The notes below the pieces were generated by a model that did no database searches, was not told where the DNA came from, and saw nothing but the letters and a program-made list of their open reading frames with translations. The position numbers were made by a program, and so were the translations under genes. Below are positions 38,623 through 47,499 of a stretch of 64,000 bases of DNA, in pieces (position 1 is the first letter of the stretch; each line of letters opens with the position of its first letter). The DNA is from Actinokineospora baliensis (GTDB lineage Bacteria > Actinomycetota > Actinomycetes > Mycobacteriales > Pseudonocardiaceae). The DNA is taken from contig NZ_JAFBCK010000001.1 of NCBI RefSeq assembly GCF_016907695.1, positions 2,783,001 through 2,847,000 on the forward strand, given 5' to 3'.

Positions 38623-39261
38623 ATGACTGCACCATCGGTCGGCAACACTGGGAACAAGACCACCAAGGTCGACTTCTACTTCGACCCGATCTGCCCGTTC
38701 GCCTGGATCACCTCGCGCTGGATCCTGGAGGTCGAGAAGCACCGTGACCTGGACCTGCGCTTCCGGGTGATGAGCCTGTCGGTGCTCAACGCCGACAAGC
38801 CGGACCTGCCGGAGCAGTACCGCGAGCTGCTCGACCGGGGCTGGGCGCCGGTCCGCGTGGCGATCGCCGCCGCGCAGCACCACGGCGAGGAGGTCCTGCG
38901 GGACCTGTACACGGCGCTGGGCACCCGGATCCACAACAAGGGTGAGAAGGACTACACCGAGGCGATCAAGGGCGCGCTCGCGGACGTGGGCCTGCCCGCC
39001 GAGCTGATCGAGGCCGGGACCAGCACCGAGTACGACGAGGCGCTGCGCAAGTCCCACCACGAGGGCATGGACCCGGTCGGCCAGGAGGTCGGCACCCCCA
39101 CCATCCACATCGACGGCGTCGCCTTCTTCGGCCCCGTCCTGTCCGAGATCCCCCGCGGCGACGACGCCCTGGCGGTCTTCGACGGTGCGGTGGCCCTGGC
39201 CCGCTACCCCAAGTTCTTCGAACTCAAGCGCACCCGCACCGGCGACCTCAACTTCGACTAG
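38623..39261 (+). CDS. DsbA-family mycothiol-linked reductase, Rv2466c-like, with CPFA active site
   Basis: 212 aa from ATG 38623, with GGAG 8 nt upstream. A thioredoxin fold with helical insert: [18 protein letters not shown] (active site about residues 24-27) and the cis-Pro strand [20 protein letters not shown]. Rv2466c, the mycobacterial protein at this place, is a mycothiol-dependent reductase that activates nitro-prodrugs and, as I recall, has CPWC. Here the second Cys is Ala, implying a monothiol mechanism with mycothiol. Cytoplasmic, no signal. Divergent from pepN. Confidence 0.9.
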   Translation: MTAPSVGNTGNKTTKVDFYFDPICPFAWITSRWILEVEKHRDLDLRFRVMSLSVLNADKPDLPEQYRELLDRGWAPVRVAIAAAQHHGEEVLRDLYTALGTRIHNKGEKDYTEAIKGALADVGLPAELIEAGTSTEYDEALRKSHHEGMDPVGQEVGTPTIHIDGVAFFGPVLSEIPRGDDALAVFDGAVALARYPKFFELKRTRTGDLNFD

Positions 39262-39300
39262 CCCGCAGACCCCCCACGACAACCGGTTGCCCCCAACGCA

Positions 39301-39985
39301 ACCGGTTGTCCACAGGGCTGCCTCCACCCCGGCGCCCCCTGCCCCCAACCCCGCCGGTTGTCCACAGGCCCCGTTCATCCCCCCCACCGCGCTGCTGCCC
39401 CCACTACCCTCGATTCGGGGGCTTGCTCACTCCGCTTTGATCTTGCTTTCCGCAGCGACCATCCCGCGCCCCCCACCACGCTGGCCAATCCCGCCCTGCG
39501 CAGCCCGCGTCCCCCCCCGGCGCGCGCCTTGTCTGTCCCCATCCCCGCCAGCTGTCCACAGGCCCGAGTTCACCCCCGCCCGCTGCGCCCCCACCGCCCT
39601 ACCCTGGATTCGGGGGCTGCTCACTCCGCTTTGATCTTGCCGCTCGCGGCGGCCACCCCGCGCGCCCAAGCGCGCTGGCCCATCCCGCACACCTGCGCTG
39701 CCCGAGCCGCCCCGGTGCGTCCCCAACCCCGCCAGCTGTCCACAGGCCGGAGTTCACCGCGCCCACCGCGCCACCACCCGCACTACCCTCGATTCGGGGG
39801 CTGCTCAGCACGTGTTGATCTTGCTTCCGCGCCAGACGCGCCCACCACGCTGGCCCGTCCACGCCGTGCCGCTGTCCCCATGCCCGCCAGCTGTCCACAG
39901 GCCCAGCTTCACCCCGCTCCCCGCGCCCCACTCGCATTACCCTCGATTCGGGGGCTGCTCAGCGCGGCGCGACCACAGCGCCACC
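39301..39985. repeat. Four-copy intergenic repeat array with DnaA-box-like words
   Basis: The 804-nt gene-free stretch 39262-40065 is mostly a degenerate tandem array. Word 1, [CT]TGTCCACAGG, occurs at 39306, 39358, 39552, 39736 and 39891. Word 2, TACCCT[CG]GATTCGGGG followed by GCTGCTCA, occurs at 39405, 39600, 39784 and 39938, giving periods of 195, 184 and 154 bp. Two copies continue CTCCGCTTTGATCTTGC. TTGTCCACA (39306 and 39358) is the actinobacterial DnaA box; the other three are one base off. No gene fits. Confidence 0.85.
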
Positions 39986-40013
39986 CGCCCGCATGTGCGC
40001 GACCCCGCCCCGA

Positions 40014-40052
40014 TGTGACACTCTGGCTCCGAAATTGACTTCAGGTGTCACA
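40014..40052. promoter_or_regulatory. Inverted repeat upstream of the aldehyde dehydrogenase
   Basis: TGTGACA (40014-40020) and TGTCACA (40046-40052) face each other across 25 nt, ending just before the Shine-Dalgarno GTGGAGG of the ALDH gene. This is a candidate operator pair. Confidence 0.35.
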
Positions 40053-40065
40053 AGGTGGAGGACTC

Positions 40066-41493
40066 ATGGCTGCTCCCGTCACCATCCGCGCGGGTCATGT
40101 CATCGGCGGCACGCTGGTCGAGTCGGCCGGTGAGCGCATCGAGGTGGTCAACCCGGCGACCGAGGAGGTCATCGCGGCTGTCCCCGCGGGCACCCCGGCC
40201 GATGTGGACACCGCTGTCGCCGCCGCGGCTGAGGCGTTCGCGGGGTGGGCCGCGAGGGATCCCCGCGATCGCGCGGCCGTCGTGCGCAAGGTGGCCGAGG
40301 GGGTCATCGCCCGGCGGTCCGAGATCGCGGCGTTGATCACGGCGGAGATGGGGTCGCCGATCGGGTTCGCGACGAAGGTCCAGGCGAGCCTGCCCGCCGC
40401 GACGACCGCGGGGATCGCGGATCTGGTCGAGGGTGGGTACGCGTTCACCGAGGAGATCGGCAACTCCCTGGTCGTTCGTGAGCCGATCGGTGTCGTGGGC
40501 GCGATCACGCCGTGGAACTACCCCTTGCACCAGATCGCCGCCAAGGTCGCTCCCGCGCTCGCAGCGGGCAACACCGTCGTGCTCAAACCGAGCGAGGTTG
40601 CCCCCCTCAACGCCAACCTCTTCATGGAGATCCTCGCCGAGGCGGGTGTACCCGCGGGCGTGGTGAACCTGGTGCATGGCACCGGCCCGGTCGTGGGGGA
40701 GGCCATCGCGGCGCACCCGCGGGTGGACATGGTGTCGTTCACCGGTTCTACCGCCGCGGGCAAGCGCGTGTCGGCTGTGGCCGCGCAGACGGTCAAGCGG
40801 GTCGCGTTGGAGTTGGGCGGTAAGTCGGCCAACGTGGTCCTCGACGATGCCGACCTGGGTAGGGCGGTCAAGATCGGCCTGGCGAACACCTACATCAACG
40901 GCGGCCAGACCTGCACCGCGTGGACCCGCATGCTGGTTCCCGCCAGCAGGCACGACGAGGCCGTTGAGCTCGCGGTCGCCGCGGCGGCGAAGTACACCGT
41001 GGGGGACCCGCTCGACGAGGCGACGAGGATCGGCCCTATGTCCTCGGCCGCCCAACGCGACCGCGTGCTCGACTACATCCGCCTGGGTGTCGAAGAAGGC
41101 GCCGTTCTCGCCTATGGCGGCAAGACCGACGGCCTCCCCGAGCGCGGCGCCTATGTGCCGCCGACCATCTTCGCCGGGGTCCGCGCTGACATGCGGATCG
41201 CGCAAGAGGAGATTTTCGGCCCTGTTCTCTCGATCCTGCCTTACGCCGACGAGGACGAGGCTGTGGCGATCGCCAACTCCACCATCTATGGCCTGGCGGG
41301 CGCAGTGTTCGGCGCCGACCAAGACCGGGCGGTCGCGGTTGCCAAGCGCTTGCGCACCGGTCAGGTCGACGTCAACGGCGGTGCCTTCAACCCGGTCGCG
41401 CCTTTCGGCGGCTACCGGCAGTCGGGCAACGGCCGCGAGTTGGGTCGGTTCGGGTTGGAGGAGTTCCTGGAGGTCAAGTCCATCCAGCTGTAG
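40066..41493 (+). CDS. NAD(P)-dependent aldehyde dehydrogenase
   Basis: 475 aa from ATG 40066, with GGTGGAGG 6 nt upstream. ALDH superfamily marks: [22 protein letters not shown], the cofactor turn [10 protein letters not shown], the general-base motif [12 protein letters not shown] and the nucleophile Cys in [12 protein letters not shown]. It oxidises an aldehyde to the acid. The substrate is not readable; the close relatives I recall act on simple aliphatic aldehydes. Together with the convergent MBL hydrolase it forms an insertion between the Rv2466c-like gene and rpiB relative to mycobacteria. Confidence 0.93.
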   Translation: MAAPVTIRAGHVIGGTLVESAGERIEVVNPATEEVIAAVPAGTPADVDTAVAAAAEAFAGWAARDPRDRAAVVRKVAEGVIARRSEIAALITAEMGSPIGFATKVQASLPAATTAGIADLVEGGYAFTEEIGNSLVVREPIGVVGAITPWNYPLHQIAAKVAPALAAGNTVVLKPSEVAPLNANLFMEILAEAGVPAGVVNLVHGTGPVVGEAIAAHPRVDMVSFTGSTAAGKRVSAVAAQTVKRVALELGGKSANVVLDDADLGRAVKIGLANTYINGGQTCTAWTRMLVPASRHDEAVELAVAAAAKYTVGDPLDEATRIGPMSSAAQRDRVLDYIRLGVEEGAVLAYGGKTDGLPERGAYVPPTIFAGVRADMRIAQEEIFGPVLSILPYADEDEAVAIANSTIYGLAGAVFGADQDRAVAVAKRLRTGQVDVNGGAFNPVAPFGGYRQSGNGRELGRFGLEEFLEVKSIQL

Positions 41494-41497
41494 TGGC

Positions 41498-42298
41498 CTA
41501 CGCGACCCGTCCCCGCTCTAGCGCGGGACGGGTCGCCTCTTCCGGATAAGGGCTCTGCGCCAAGGCTTCCTCTATGGTCAGCGAGCCACTACGCACACCG
41601 TCGAAAAGTCCCGCGATGGCCGAGAGTTCCGCGCGCTGCGCACGCACGAACCCGGCGTCCACCGGCTCGCCGTGCCCCGGCACGACCACCCGGGGTGCTA
41701 AGTCCAGCAACACATCCAGCGCGGCGGGCCATTCCAGCGGGTAGCCGTCCTTGCCGATCGACGGCGGGGCGCCCTGTTCGACCGTGTCACCCGCGAACAG
41801 CACGCCCTCGTCCGGCACGTGCACCACGACGTCGTTGTCGGTGTGGCCGCGCCCGGGGTGCAGCAGCGTGACGACCCGGTCACCCAGGTCCACCTCGACC
41901 CGCGTGGACACCTCGTGCGTCGGCGCGACGACCCGGGCGGCCAGCAGCCGGTCGGCCAGGTGGTCCCGACCGGACTCGCGGTAGTGCTCCGCCCACGTCA
42001 AGGCCTGCGCCCGCGCACCCACGGCCATCTCCGCCGCGCACGCCGGGTGCGCCCACACGTCGGCGCCGGGGAACGCGGCGGTGCCGAGGAAGTGGTCCCA
42101 GTGCGCGTGCGTGATCACCACCGCCCACGGCACCGGGGTGATCTCGCGGACCGCCGCCGCCCACGCCGCGCCGTGCCGCTCGTCGGTGCCGGTGTCGACC
42201 ACCAGGCAGCGGTCCCGGCCGACCACCAACCCCATGGTCTGGTCCAGTTCGGTGTTGCGGCTGGCGAACACCCGGTCACCCAGTTCGATCCATCGCAT
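41498..42298 (-). CDS. MBL-fold metallohydrolase
   Basis: 266 aa from ATG 42298. The zinc motif THAHWDHFLGTAAF, the later GRGHTDNDVVVH, FAGDTVEQG and the C-terminal VVPGHGEPV give the complete metallo-beta-lactamase fold ligands. It resembles the SoxH/quinoprotein-relay-associated and QuiP-like cytoplasmic hydrolases rather than antibiotic beta-lactamases, and has no signal peptide. The substrate is unknown. It is convergent with ALDH and divergent from rpiB. Confidence 0.88.
   Translation of the reverse strand: MRWIELGDRVFASRNTELDQTMGLVVGRDRCLVVDTGTDERHGAAWAAAVREITPVPWAVVITHAHWDHFLGTAAFPGADVWAHPACAAEMAVGARAQALTWAEHYRESGRDHLADRLLAARVVAPTHEVSTRVEVDLGDRVVTLLHPGRGHTDNDVVVHVPDEGVLFAGDTVEQGAPPSIGKDGYPLEWPAALDVLLDLAPRVVVPGHGEPVDAGFVRAQRAELSAIAGLFDGVRSGSLTIEEALAQSPYPEEATRPALERGRVA
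41502..41536. terminator. Bidirectional terminator between ALDH and MBL genes
   Basis: 12-bp arms GCGACCCGTCCC/GGGACGGGTCGC with an 11-nt loop. It begins 8 nt after the ALDH stop and lies inside the last codons of the convergent MBL gene, so on that side it overlaps coding sequence. Confidence 0.65.
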
Positions 42299-42395
42299 CC
42301 CGGCTTTCTACCGGATCTACAGCGAATTGACTGTAATCGCGACCACGCCAGCGCCCGGCTGCGCCCGCGCCGCACCCGGATGGCACACTCAGCCC

Positions 42396-42866
<471 letters not shown>

Positions 42867-42902
42867 CCCTGCCGTCCCTTAGCTCGATGGGGTGAACTTC
42901 GC

Positions 42903-43712
42903 GTGCCCGAGGGTCACACCCTGCACCGGTTGGCGGGCTTGCACCACGACTGGTACGCGGGATCGCCCGTCCAGGTGAGCAGTCCGCAGGGCCGCTTCGC
43001 CGCTGACGCGTCCGTTGTGGACGGTGCGGTGCTCGAGGCGGCCGAGGCGCACGGCAAGCACCTGTTCCACTGCTATGGCCCCGATCGGGTGGTGCACATC
43101 CACCTCGGCCTGTACGGCACCTTCACCGACGGTGACACCCCGGTGCCCGAGCCGGTCGGCCAGGTCCGGATGCGCCTCGTCGGCGCCGACCGGTGGACCG
43201 ACCTGCGCGGCCCGACTCGCTGCGAGCTGCTCACCGACGGGCAGGTCACCGCGCTGCGGGCCCGGCTGGGCCCCGACCCGCTGCGCGCCGACGCCGACCC
43301 GGAGCGGGTGTGGTCCCGGATCTCGCGGTCCCGTAGCTCGATCGCGGTGTTGCTGATGGACCAGTCCGTTGTGGCCGGTGTCGGCAACGTGTACCGGGCG
43401 GAGTTGCTGTTCCGCCACGGGGTCCACCCTTCGGTCACCGGCCGTGAGCTGGACCGGTCGGTGTGGGACGAGATGTGGGTGGACCTGGTGGCCCTCATGC
43501 GGTTGGGGGTCCACAGGGGACGGATCGACACGGTCCGCGACGAACACCTGCCTGAGGCCACCGGTCGGGCGCCGCGGCAGGACCGGCACGGCGGTGAGGT
43601 CTACGTCTACCGCCGAGCCGGGATGCCCTGCCTGATCTGCGGTACCCCGGTGCTCACCGAGGTCTTGGCCGCACGCAACAACTATTGGTGCCCGACCTGC
43701 CAACCCGGCTAA
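42903..43712 (+). CDS. nei: Fpg/Nei-family DNA glycosylase/AP lyase
   Basis: 269 aa from GTG 42903, so that Pro2-Glu3 (PEGHTLHRLA) are the catalytic residues after Met removal. The H2TH region QSVVAGVGNVYRAELLFRHGVHP carries the conserved Asn, and the C-terminal zinc finger is C-L-I-C then CPTC near the end. It removes oxidised pyrimidines and cleaves the AP site (Nei, Rv2464c type). The finger ends NNYWCPTCQPG, one turn shorter than in Fpg, with no terminal Arg-rich QR tail seen. Confidence 0.93.
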   Translation: MPEGHTLHRLAGLHHDWYAGSPVQVSSPQGRFAADASVVDGAVLEAAEAHGKHLFHCYGPDRVVHIHLGLYGTFTDGDTPVPEPVGQVRMRLVGADRWTDLRGPTRCELLTDGQVTALRARLGPDPLRADADPERVWSRISRSRSSIAVLLMDQSVVAGVGNVYRAELLFRHGVHPSVTGRELDRSVWDEMWVDLVALMRLGVHRGRIDTVRDEHLPEATGRAPRQDRHGGEVYVYRRAGMPCLICGTPVLTEVLAARNNYWCPTCQPG

Positions 43713-43723
43713 GAGCCACCCTC

Positions 43724-44509
43724 TTAGAAGAAGTCCCCGCCGCCGAAGTCGCCACCTCCGAAGTCACTACCGCCACCGAAGTCGCCTCCGCCGTAGTCAC
43801 CCCCGTAGTCGCCACCGGCGTCCCCACCCATGTCACCGCCGGAGTCGGCGACGGCATCGGCTTGACCGGCGTCGTACCCGGCCTCCCACGCCGCCGCGTC
43901 CGGGATGCCCGCCATGCCGGAGAACATCGCGTCGAACAACAGCACCGTGCCGATGCCCCACGCACCCGCGACCAACGCGGGCTTCCACCACGGCTCGCTG
44001 TACCAGCCCTGCGGCACCGGGCGACCGGCCACGCGACCACCCGGGTAGTAGTGCGGCGTTCCGCGACCGGGCATCGGCGACGCCTCGTAGGAGTGGCCTT
44101 CTACGCTGACCCTGCGGTCCTGCTCGACCCGACCCGCGCGCTGCTGCTCGGGGTCCACCGGCAGGTCGGGGCCGGGGTCCAGGCCCATGGCCAGCCGGGC
44201 GGCGCGGATGTAGTAGAGGCCTTCCATCGCCGTCTTGGTGACCAGCCGGGCCTGGTCGACGGTGTTCGCCTGCTCCATCTGCGACCCGGCGGCGGTGTAG
44301 CGCTCCGCCGCGTCGGCGATCGCCTGCCGGGACGGTTCGTCGGTGCCGGTCAGGTTCATCACCTGGCCGCCCAGGCGCTCCACCCAGCGCCGCGCCTCCG
44401 CCTTGGCGTCGTCGAGCTGCCGGGCGCGGCTGGTGGCCTGGTTGCGGACCACCACCACACCGAGGACCACTACCGCGAGGATGAGGATGACCACGACCGC
44501 GCCGCCCAT
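43724..44509 (-). CDS. Membrane protein with Gly/Asp/Phe-rich repeat tail
   Basis: 261 aa from ATG 44509. Residues 1-22 are a hydrophobic anchor (VVVILILAVVVLGVVVV). A helical domain (about 30-120) with AKAEARRWVERLGGQV and DQARLVTKTAMEGLYYIRAARLAMG follows, then a YYPGG/WYSEPWW segment and a second hydrophobic stretch (ALVAGAWGIGTVLLFDAMFSG). The last 40 residues are GGDYGGGDFGGGSDF-like repeats ending FF. The tail recalls TPM/YgcG-type membrane proteins, but I cannot name the family. Convergent with nei, 11 nt apart. Confidence 0.7.
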   Translation of the reverse strand: MGGAVVVILILAVVVLGVVVVRNQATSRARQLDDAKAEARRWVERLGGQVMNLTGTDEPSRQAIADAAERYTAAGSQMEQANTVDQARLVTKTAMEGLYYIRAARLAMGLDPGPDLPVDPEQQRAGRVEQDRRVSVEGHSYEASPMPGRGTPHYYPGGRVAGRPVPQGWYSEPWWKPALVAGAWGIGTVLLFDAMFSGMAGIPDAAAWEAGYDAGQADAVADSGGDMGGDAGGDYGGDYGGGDFGGGSDFGGGDFGGGDFF

Positions 44510-44572
44510 AGCGCCTCCTTCGTCTTACCCCTAACAACGCGAGACGCTGCTGCCCTGGTTCCCGAGGGTTGT

Positions 44573-45775
44573 TCAGAACACCTCGCGGCAGGCAGGCTCC
44601 CGCTCGGCCTGCATCGCGTGCGATAGAGCCGCCGCCGCACCCGTTGTGTACTCCGTGACCAGGCCTGCCGCTGCGAGCGTGCTTAGGCGGGTGCCGCCGA
44701 GGTAGGCCGCGCCGAGGTCCCGCACATCCAGGGCGAGATCCGCGGGCGAGTCCGTCTTGGCGACAGTCATCCGGCCGTCCGCCGCGACCAGGTGCCAACG
44801 CCCGGCGTTCCAGGGGCAGAAGCTGTCCGTCACCTCGACGACAACGTCCACTGGTGCCTGGTAACCCCGTAGAGGGAGCGCGGCGGCCACATCGGTGAGG
44901 CGGATGTGCAGGCCGTGGAACTTCTTCCGAACCGCGATGCGGGTGTCGGGCAGCAACAGCACTAGAGGGTCGTCTCCGCTGCCTTCGTACTCCACGGTCG
45001 CCGCGAGGTCGATGTCGAGCAGGTACCGCCAGAGGCTGGTGAATGCCTCAGGAGTGTTGGCCACGAGTTCGTGCACGAACACAGTGCCGCGAGGCCCGTT
45101 GTCGGTCCACTCCGGCTTACCCCTATAGGCGGCATAACCGTCCGGGTGTACGGCGAACCGGAACTGCGTCTGGCCGTTCCGTACTGCCTCTGAGTCGTAG
45201 TAGTGGAACACCCAGTTGCCTTCGACCCTGGTAAGAGCACCCACTTGCTGCTCGGCGTACCGCTCATAGAGGGGCCGGATCACCGCCATGGCCTCGTCTC
45301 TGGGTATTTCGCGAATCACCGAAGGGTCAGCCGAGACGCCTGGTCGGAACGGTGACTTAGCGGCCAGCGTGTGTTGCGTCGACTCGGTGGCGACGCCGTA
45401 GCCGTACCGGCCATAGATGGCCGATTCCGACGCCCAGAGGGCGGACACCGCGGGGCTGTCCCTGGCCAGGACAGGACGCATCATCGCGGTCAGCACACCG
45501 CGCCTACGGAAATCCGGCGCTACTGCCACCGAGGTGAGTCCTGAGAAGGTCACGAGGTCGCCGCCGGGTACGCGTAGACCCCGCTCTTGCACGCGTACCC
45601 CGCCAACCTGCCGGTCATCGACGAACACGCCAAGACTCGCAGAGTCCGCGTTAAGAGCCGCGTCCCTGACCGCGATCCCCTCCTCGGCGTAGTCGGCCAG
45701 GAAAGCCGCTGCCACCAGGCGCGGGGAGGCGGCGAGTTCGTCAGGTGTCAACGAGCGCACGGTGTAGGTGTCCAC
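44573..45775 (-). CDS. Eis-like GNAT N-acetyltransferase
   Basis: 400 aa from GTG 45775, the length of Eis. The first GNAT domain has LTSVAVAPDFRRRGVLTAMMRPVL (acetyl-CoA loop RRRGVL) and ASESAIYGRYGYGVAT. The central second domain and C-terminal sterol-carrier-like domain follow, and the protein ends in REVF with the C-terminal Phe carboxylate that Eis proteins use in catalysis. Eis enzymes acetylate many amines, including aminoglycosides at several positions; actinomycete homologues vary in activity. No link to the kamB-like gene is visible beyond sharing the window. Divergent from a GNAT gene. Confidence 0.9.
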   Translation of the reverse strand: MDTYTVRSLTPDELAASPRLVAAAFLADYAEEGIAVRDAALNADSASLGVFVDDRQVGGVRVQERGLRVPGGDLVTFSGLTSVAVAPDFRRRGVLTAMMRPVLARDSPAVSALWASESAIYGRYGYGVATESTQHTLAAKSPFRPGVSADPSVIREIPRDEAMAVIRPLYERYAEQQVGALTRVEGNWVFHYYDSEAVRNGQTQFRFAVHPDGYAAYRGKPEWTDNGPRGTVFVHELVANTPEAFTSLWRYLLDIDLAATVEYEGSGDDPLVLLLPDTRIAVRKKFHGLHIRLTDVAAALPLRGYQAPVDVVVEVTDSFCPWNAGRWHLVAADGRMTVAKTDSPADLALDVRDLGAAYLGGTRLSTLAAAGLVTEYTTGAAAALSHAMQAEREPACREVF

Positions 45776-45895
45776 GTGCCGGTTATCTACGGCAGATCGC
45801 CGCTCACCGCCAGGGGATTGCCGTTGGCGTTGCGCACCGGGCAAGCGTCGATATGGTGGGCCGATGGGGATTTCGACTGCCCGCAAGGGCGGGTC

Positions 45896-46420
45896 ATGCG
45901 GGTAAGCGCGCCGGTCCTGGTCCGTGATGCGGGCGCCGCCGACGCCGCTGCCATCGGAGAAGTCCACGCTGAGGCGTGGCGGGTGTCGCACCGCGACCTC
46001 TTCGAGAGCCGGTGGCTCGCGGCGTTCGTCGAACGCCGCCGAGGTGCCTGGCGCGACCGCCTCGCCGCGCAACGGCCCGACGACGTCGTGCTGGTAGCGC
46101 AACGCGGCGACCGCGTCGTGGCCTTCGCCTGGTATCACGGCCATCCCGACAACCGCCACGACGCCGAACTGTGCGCGCTCTACGCACACCCGACCGCCTG
46201 GGGAACCGGCGTCGCCCAAGCCCTGGTCGACGACGTGCTCCTAGGTGCCACCGCGTACCGCAGGATCCGCCTGTGGACGTTGTTCGGCGCCACCAGGGCT
46301 CGCCGCTTCTACACCAGGGCCGGGTTCGCCGAGACCGGACTGATCCGCGAACGCGACTACGGCGACGGCAGACCCGTCCTCGAGGTCGAGTACGCCCGCC
46401 GCCCCGCTCAGGTGAAGTAG
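45896..46420 (+). CDS. GNAT-family N-acetyltransferase
   Basis: 174 aa from ATG 45896. A single GNAT domain: VRDAGAADAAAIGEVHAEAWR, then the acetyl-CoA-binding segment LCALYAHPTAWGTGVAQALVDDVL and WTLFGATRARRFYTRAGF near the end. The pyrophosphate loop is AWGTGVA in place of R/QxxGxG/A. The substrate is unknown; the RimI/PhnO-like look suggests a small molecule or peptide N terminus. The 3' end overlaps the convergent Nudix gene by 13 nt. Confidence 0.87.
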   Translation: MRVSAPVLVRDAGAADAAAIGEVHAEAWRVSHRDLFESRWLAAFVERRRGAWRDRLAAQRPDDVVLVAQRGDRVVAFAWYHGHPDNRHDAELCALYAHPTAWGTGVAQALVDDVLLGATAYRRIRLWTLFGATRARRFYTRAGFAETGLIRERDYGDGRPVLEVEYARRPAQVK

Positions 46421-46833
46421 GGCGAGCCGTTCAGGCCGTGTTCCACCACGGTGCGGACGGCCTCCGGCACCGGCAGCTCCGCCAGCCGCTCGGGCTCCAG
46501 CCACGCCGCACGCGCGGTGGACAGCCGCCCGCCGACCGGGCGACCGCGGAAGCACACCGCCAGCTCCGCGCTCCACGGCTCGCTGGCGTCGTTGAACACC
46601 CCGACCAGGCCGGTGATCTCCACCCACACCCCGGTCAGCTCCTCCACCGCCCGCACCGCGGCGACCGGCAGCGACTCACCGGCGGGCTGCGGCTTGCCGG
46701 GCAGCCGGAAGCCGCCGTCCGCACGGGCCAGCAACACCAGCCCCGCGTCGTCGAGCACGCACACCCCCGCCCCGACCACGCTGCGGCGAACGGACTGGGA
46801 CACGTCTAGGTCGAAATAGCCGGATTGCGACAT
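46408..46833 (-). CDS. Nudix-fold protein with degenerate Nudix box
   Basis: 141 aa from ATG 46833. The fold pattern is clear: SVVGAGVCVLDDAGLVLLARADGGFRLPGKPQPAGESLPVAAVRAVEELTGV in the Nudix position (split here by the loop), then FNDASEPWSAELAVCFRGRPVGG. In the box the catalytic REUxEE becomes RAVEEL: the first metal-binding Glu is Ala and the last is Leu. Pyrophosphohydrolase activity may be lost and a binding or regulatory role is possible. It is convergent with the GNAT gene. Confidence 0.8.
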   Translation of the reverse strand: MSQSGYFDLDVSQSVRRSVVGAGVCVLDDAGLVLLARADGGFRLPGKPQPAGESLPVAAVRAVEELTGVWVEITGLVGVFNDASEPWSAELAVCFRGRPVGGRLSTARAAWLEPERLAELPVPEAVRTVVEHGLNGSPYFT

Positions 46834-47045
46834 GGCTCCTGCCTACCGAACAAGTGGTCACCGGCACCACGGGCCTTGACCCGTTCTTCGCGCGCACCGG
46901 CGAAAATCACCCGGCTGGCTGTGGCTCGCATCACACAGCCCGGCGATTCAACGGCGACGGTCGCCCATACCCGCCGAAACTTGGGCTGGGAACGTTCCCA
47001 GCTAACGAAAAGCGGCCAGGCCTGCTAAGGCCTGACCGCTGGGAG

Positions 47046-47116
47046 AGCGGGCGACGGGAATCGAACCCGCGTAGCTAGTTTGGAAGACTAGGGCTCTACC
47101 ATTGAGCTACGCCCGC
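47046..47116 (-). tRNA. tRNA-Gly (anticodon TCC)
   Basis: A 71-nt cloverleaf on the minus strand: acceptor GCGGGCG/CGCCCGC with discriminator T, anticodon stem CTAGT/ACTAG with loop CTTCCAA, T-loop TTCGATT. Anticodon TCC reads GGA. CCA not encoded. Confidence 0.96.
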
Positions 47117-47183
47117 GTACGCGGCTACTGGTACCGCGCGAAAAACAGCCTAGCGGGTGCCGCTAGGCTGGGTGACACGACCC

Positions 47184-47257
47184 CGGGCAGTGGCGCAGCT
47201 TGGTAGCGCACCCGCTTTGGGAGCGGGGGGTCGCAGGTTCAAATCCTGTCTGCCCGA
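47184..47257 (+). tRNA. tRNA-Pro (anticodon TGG)
   Basis: A 74-nt cloverleaf on the plus strand: acceptor CGGGCAG/CTGCCCG with discriminator A, anticodon stem CCCGC/GCGGG with loop TTTGGGA, T-arm GCAGG-TTCAAAT-CCTGT. Anticodon TGG reads CCA. CCA end not encoded. It is divergent from tRNA-Gly, 67 nt apart. Confidence 0.96.
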
Positions 47258-47290
47258 CGGACGATGGGCGGCTCGTGTCCACGGAGAACG

Positions 47291-47342
47291 TGGACCGGGT
47301 CGCCCGTCTGTCGTTCTGGGGGGCGACCCCCCCAGACCCCCG
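47291..47342 (+). terminator. Post-tRNA-Pro hairpin element, related to the post-tRNA-Arg repeat
   Basis: CCGGGTCGCCCGTC, then a hairpin TCTGGGGG/CCCCCCCAGA (47315-47336), then CCCCGCGG. The complement of the repeat after tRNA-Arg reads CCGGGTCGCTCGTC, a TCTGGGG/CCCCAGA hairpin, then CCCGCCCGG, so both tRNAs are followed by the same kind of element. The remaining 47343-47499 shows nothing I can name. Confidence 0.6.
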
Positions 47343-47499
47343 CGGTGCGATCGGTGGCTGACCCAGCGTGGCCCCGAGGGAGCACCCAACGGGCGTGGAT
47401 CGCCGTGCCCTTGGCGCAGCAGCCGGGTGGCAGGGGGAGGCGGGGGCGGGAGGTCGCTTCCCGCGGGGAGTGAGTCCGCCGTCCCCCTGCCGGGTCCGG

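Noticed and set aside
39262..40065. Chromosomal origin at the DnaA-box-like cluster
   Set aside because: No dnaA, dnaN, recF, gyrB or rpmH nearby, no AT-rich unwinding region, and only two of five words are perfect boxes.
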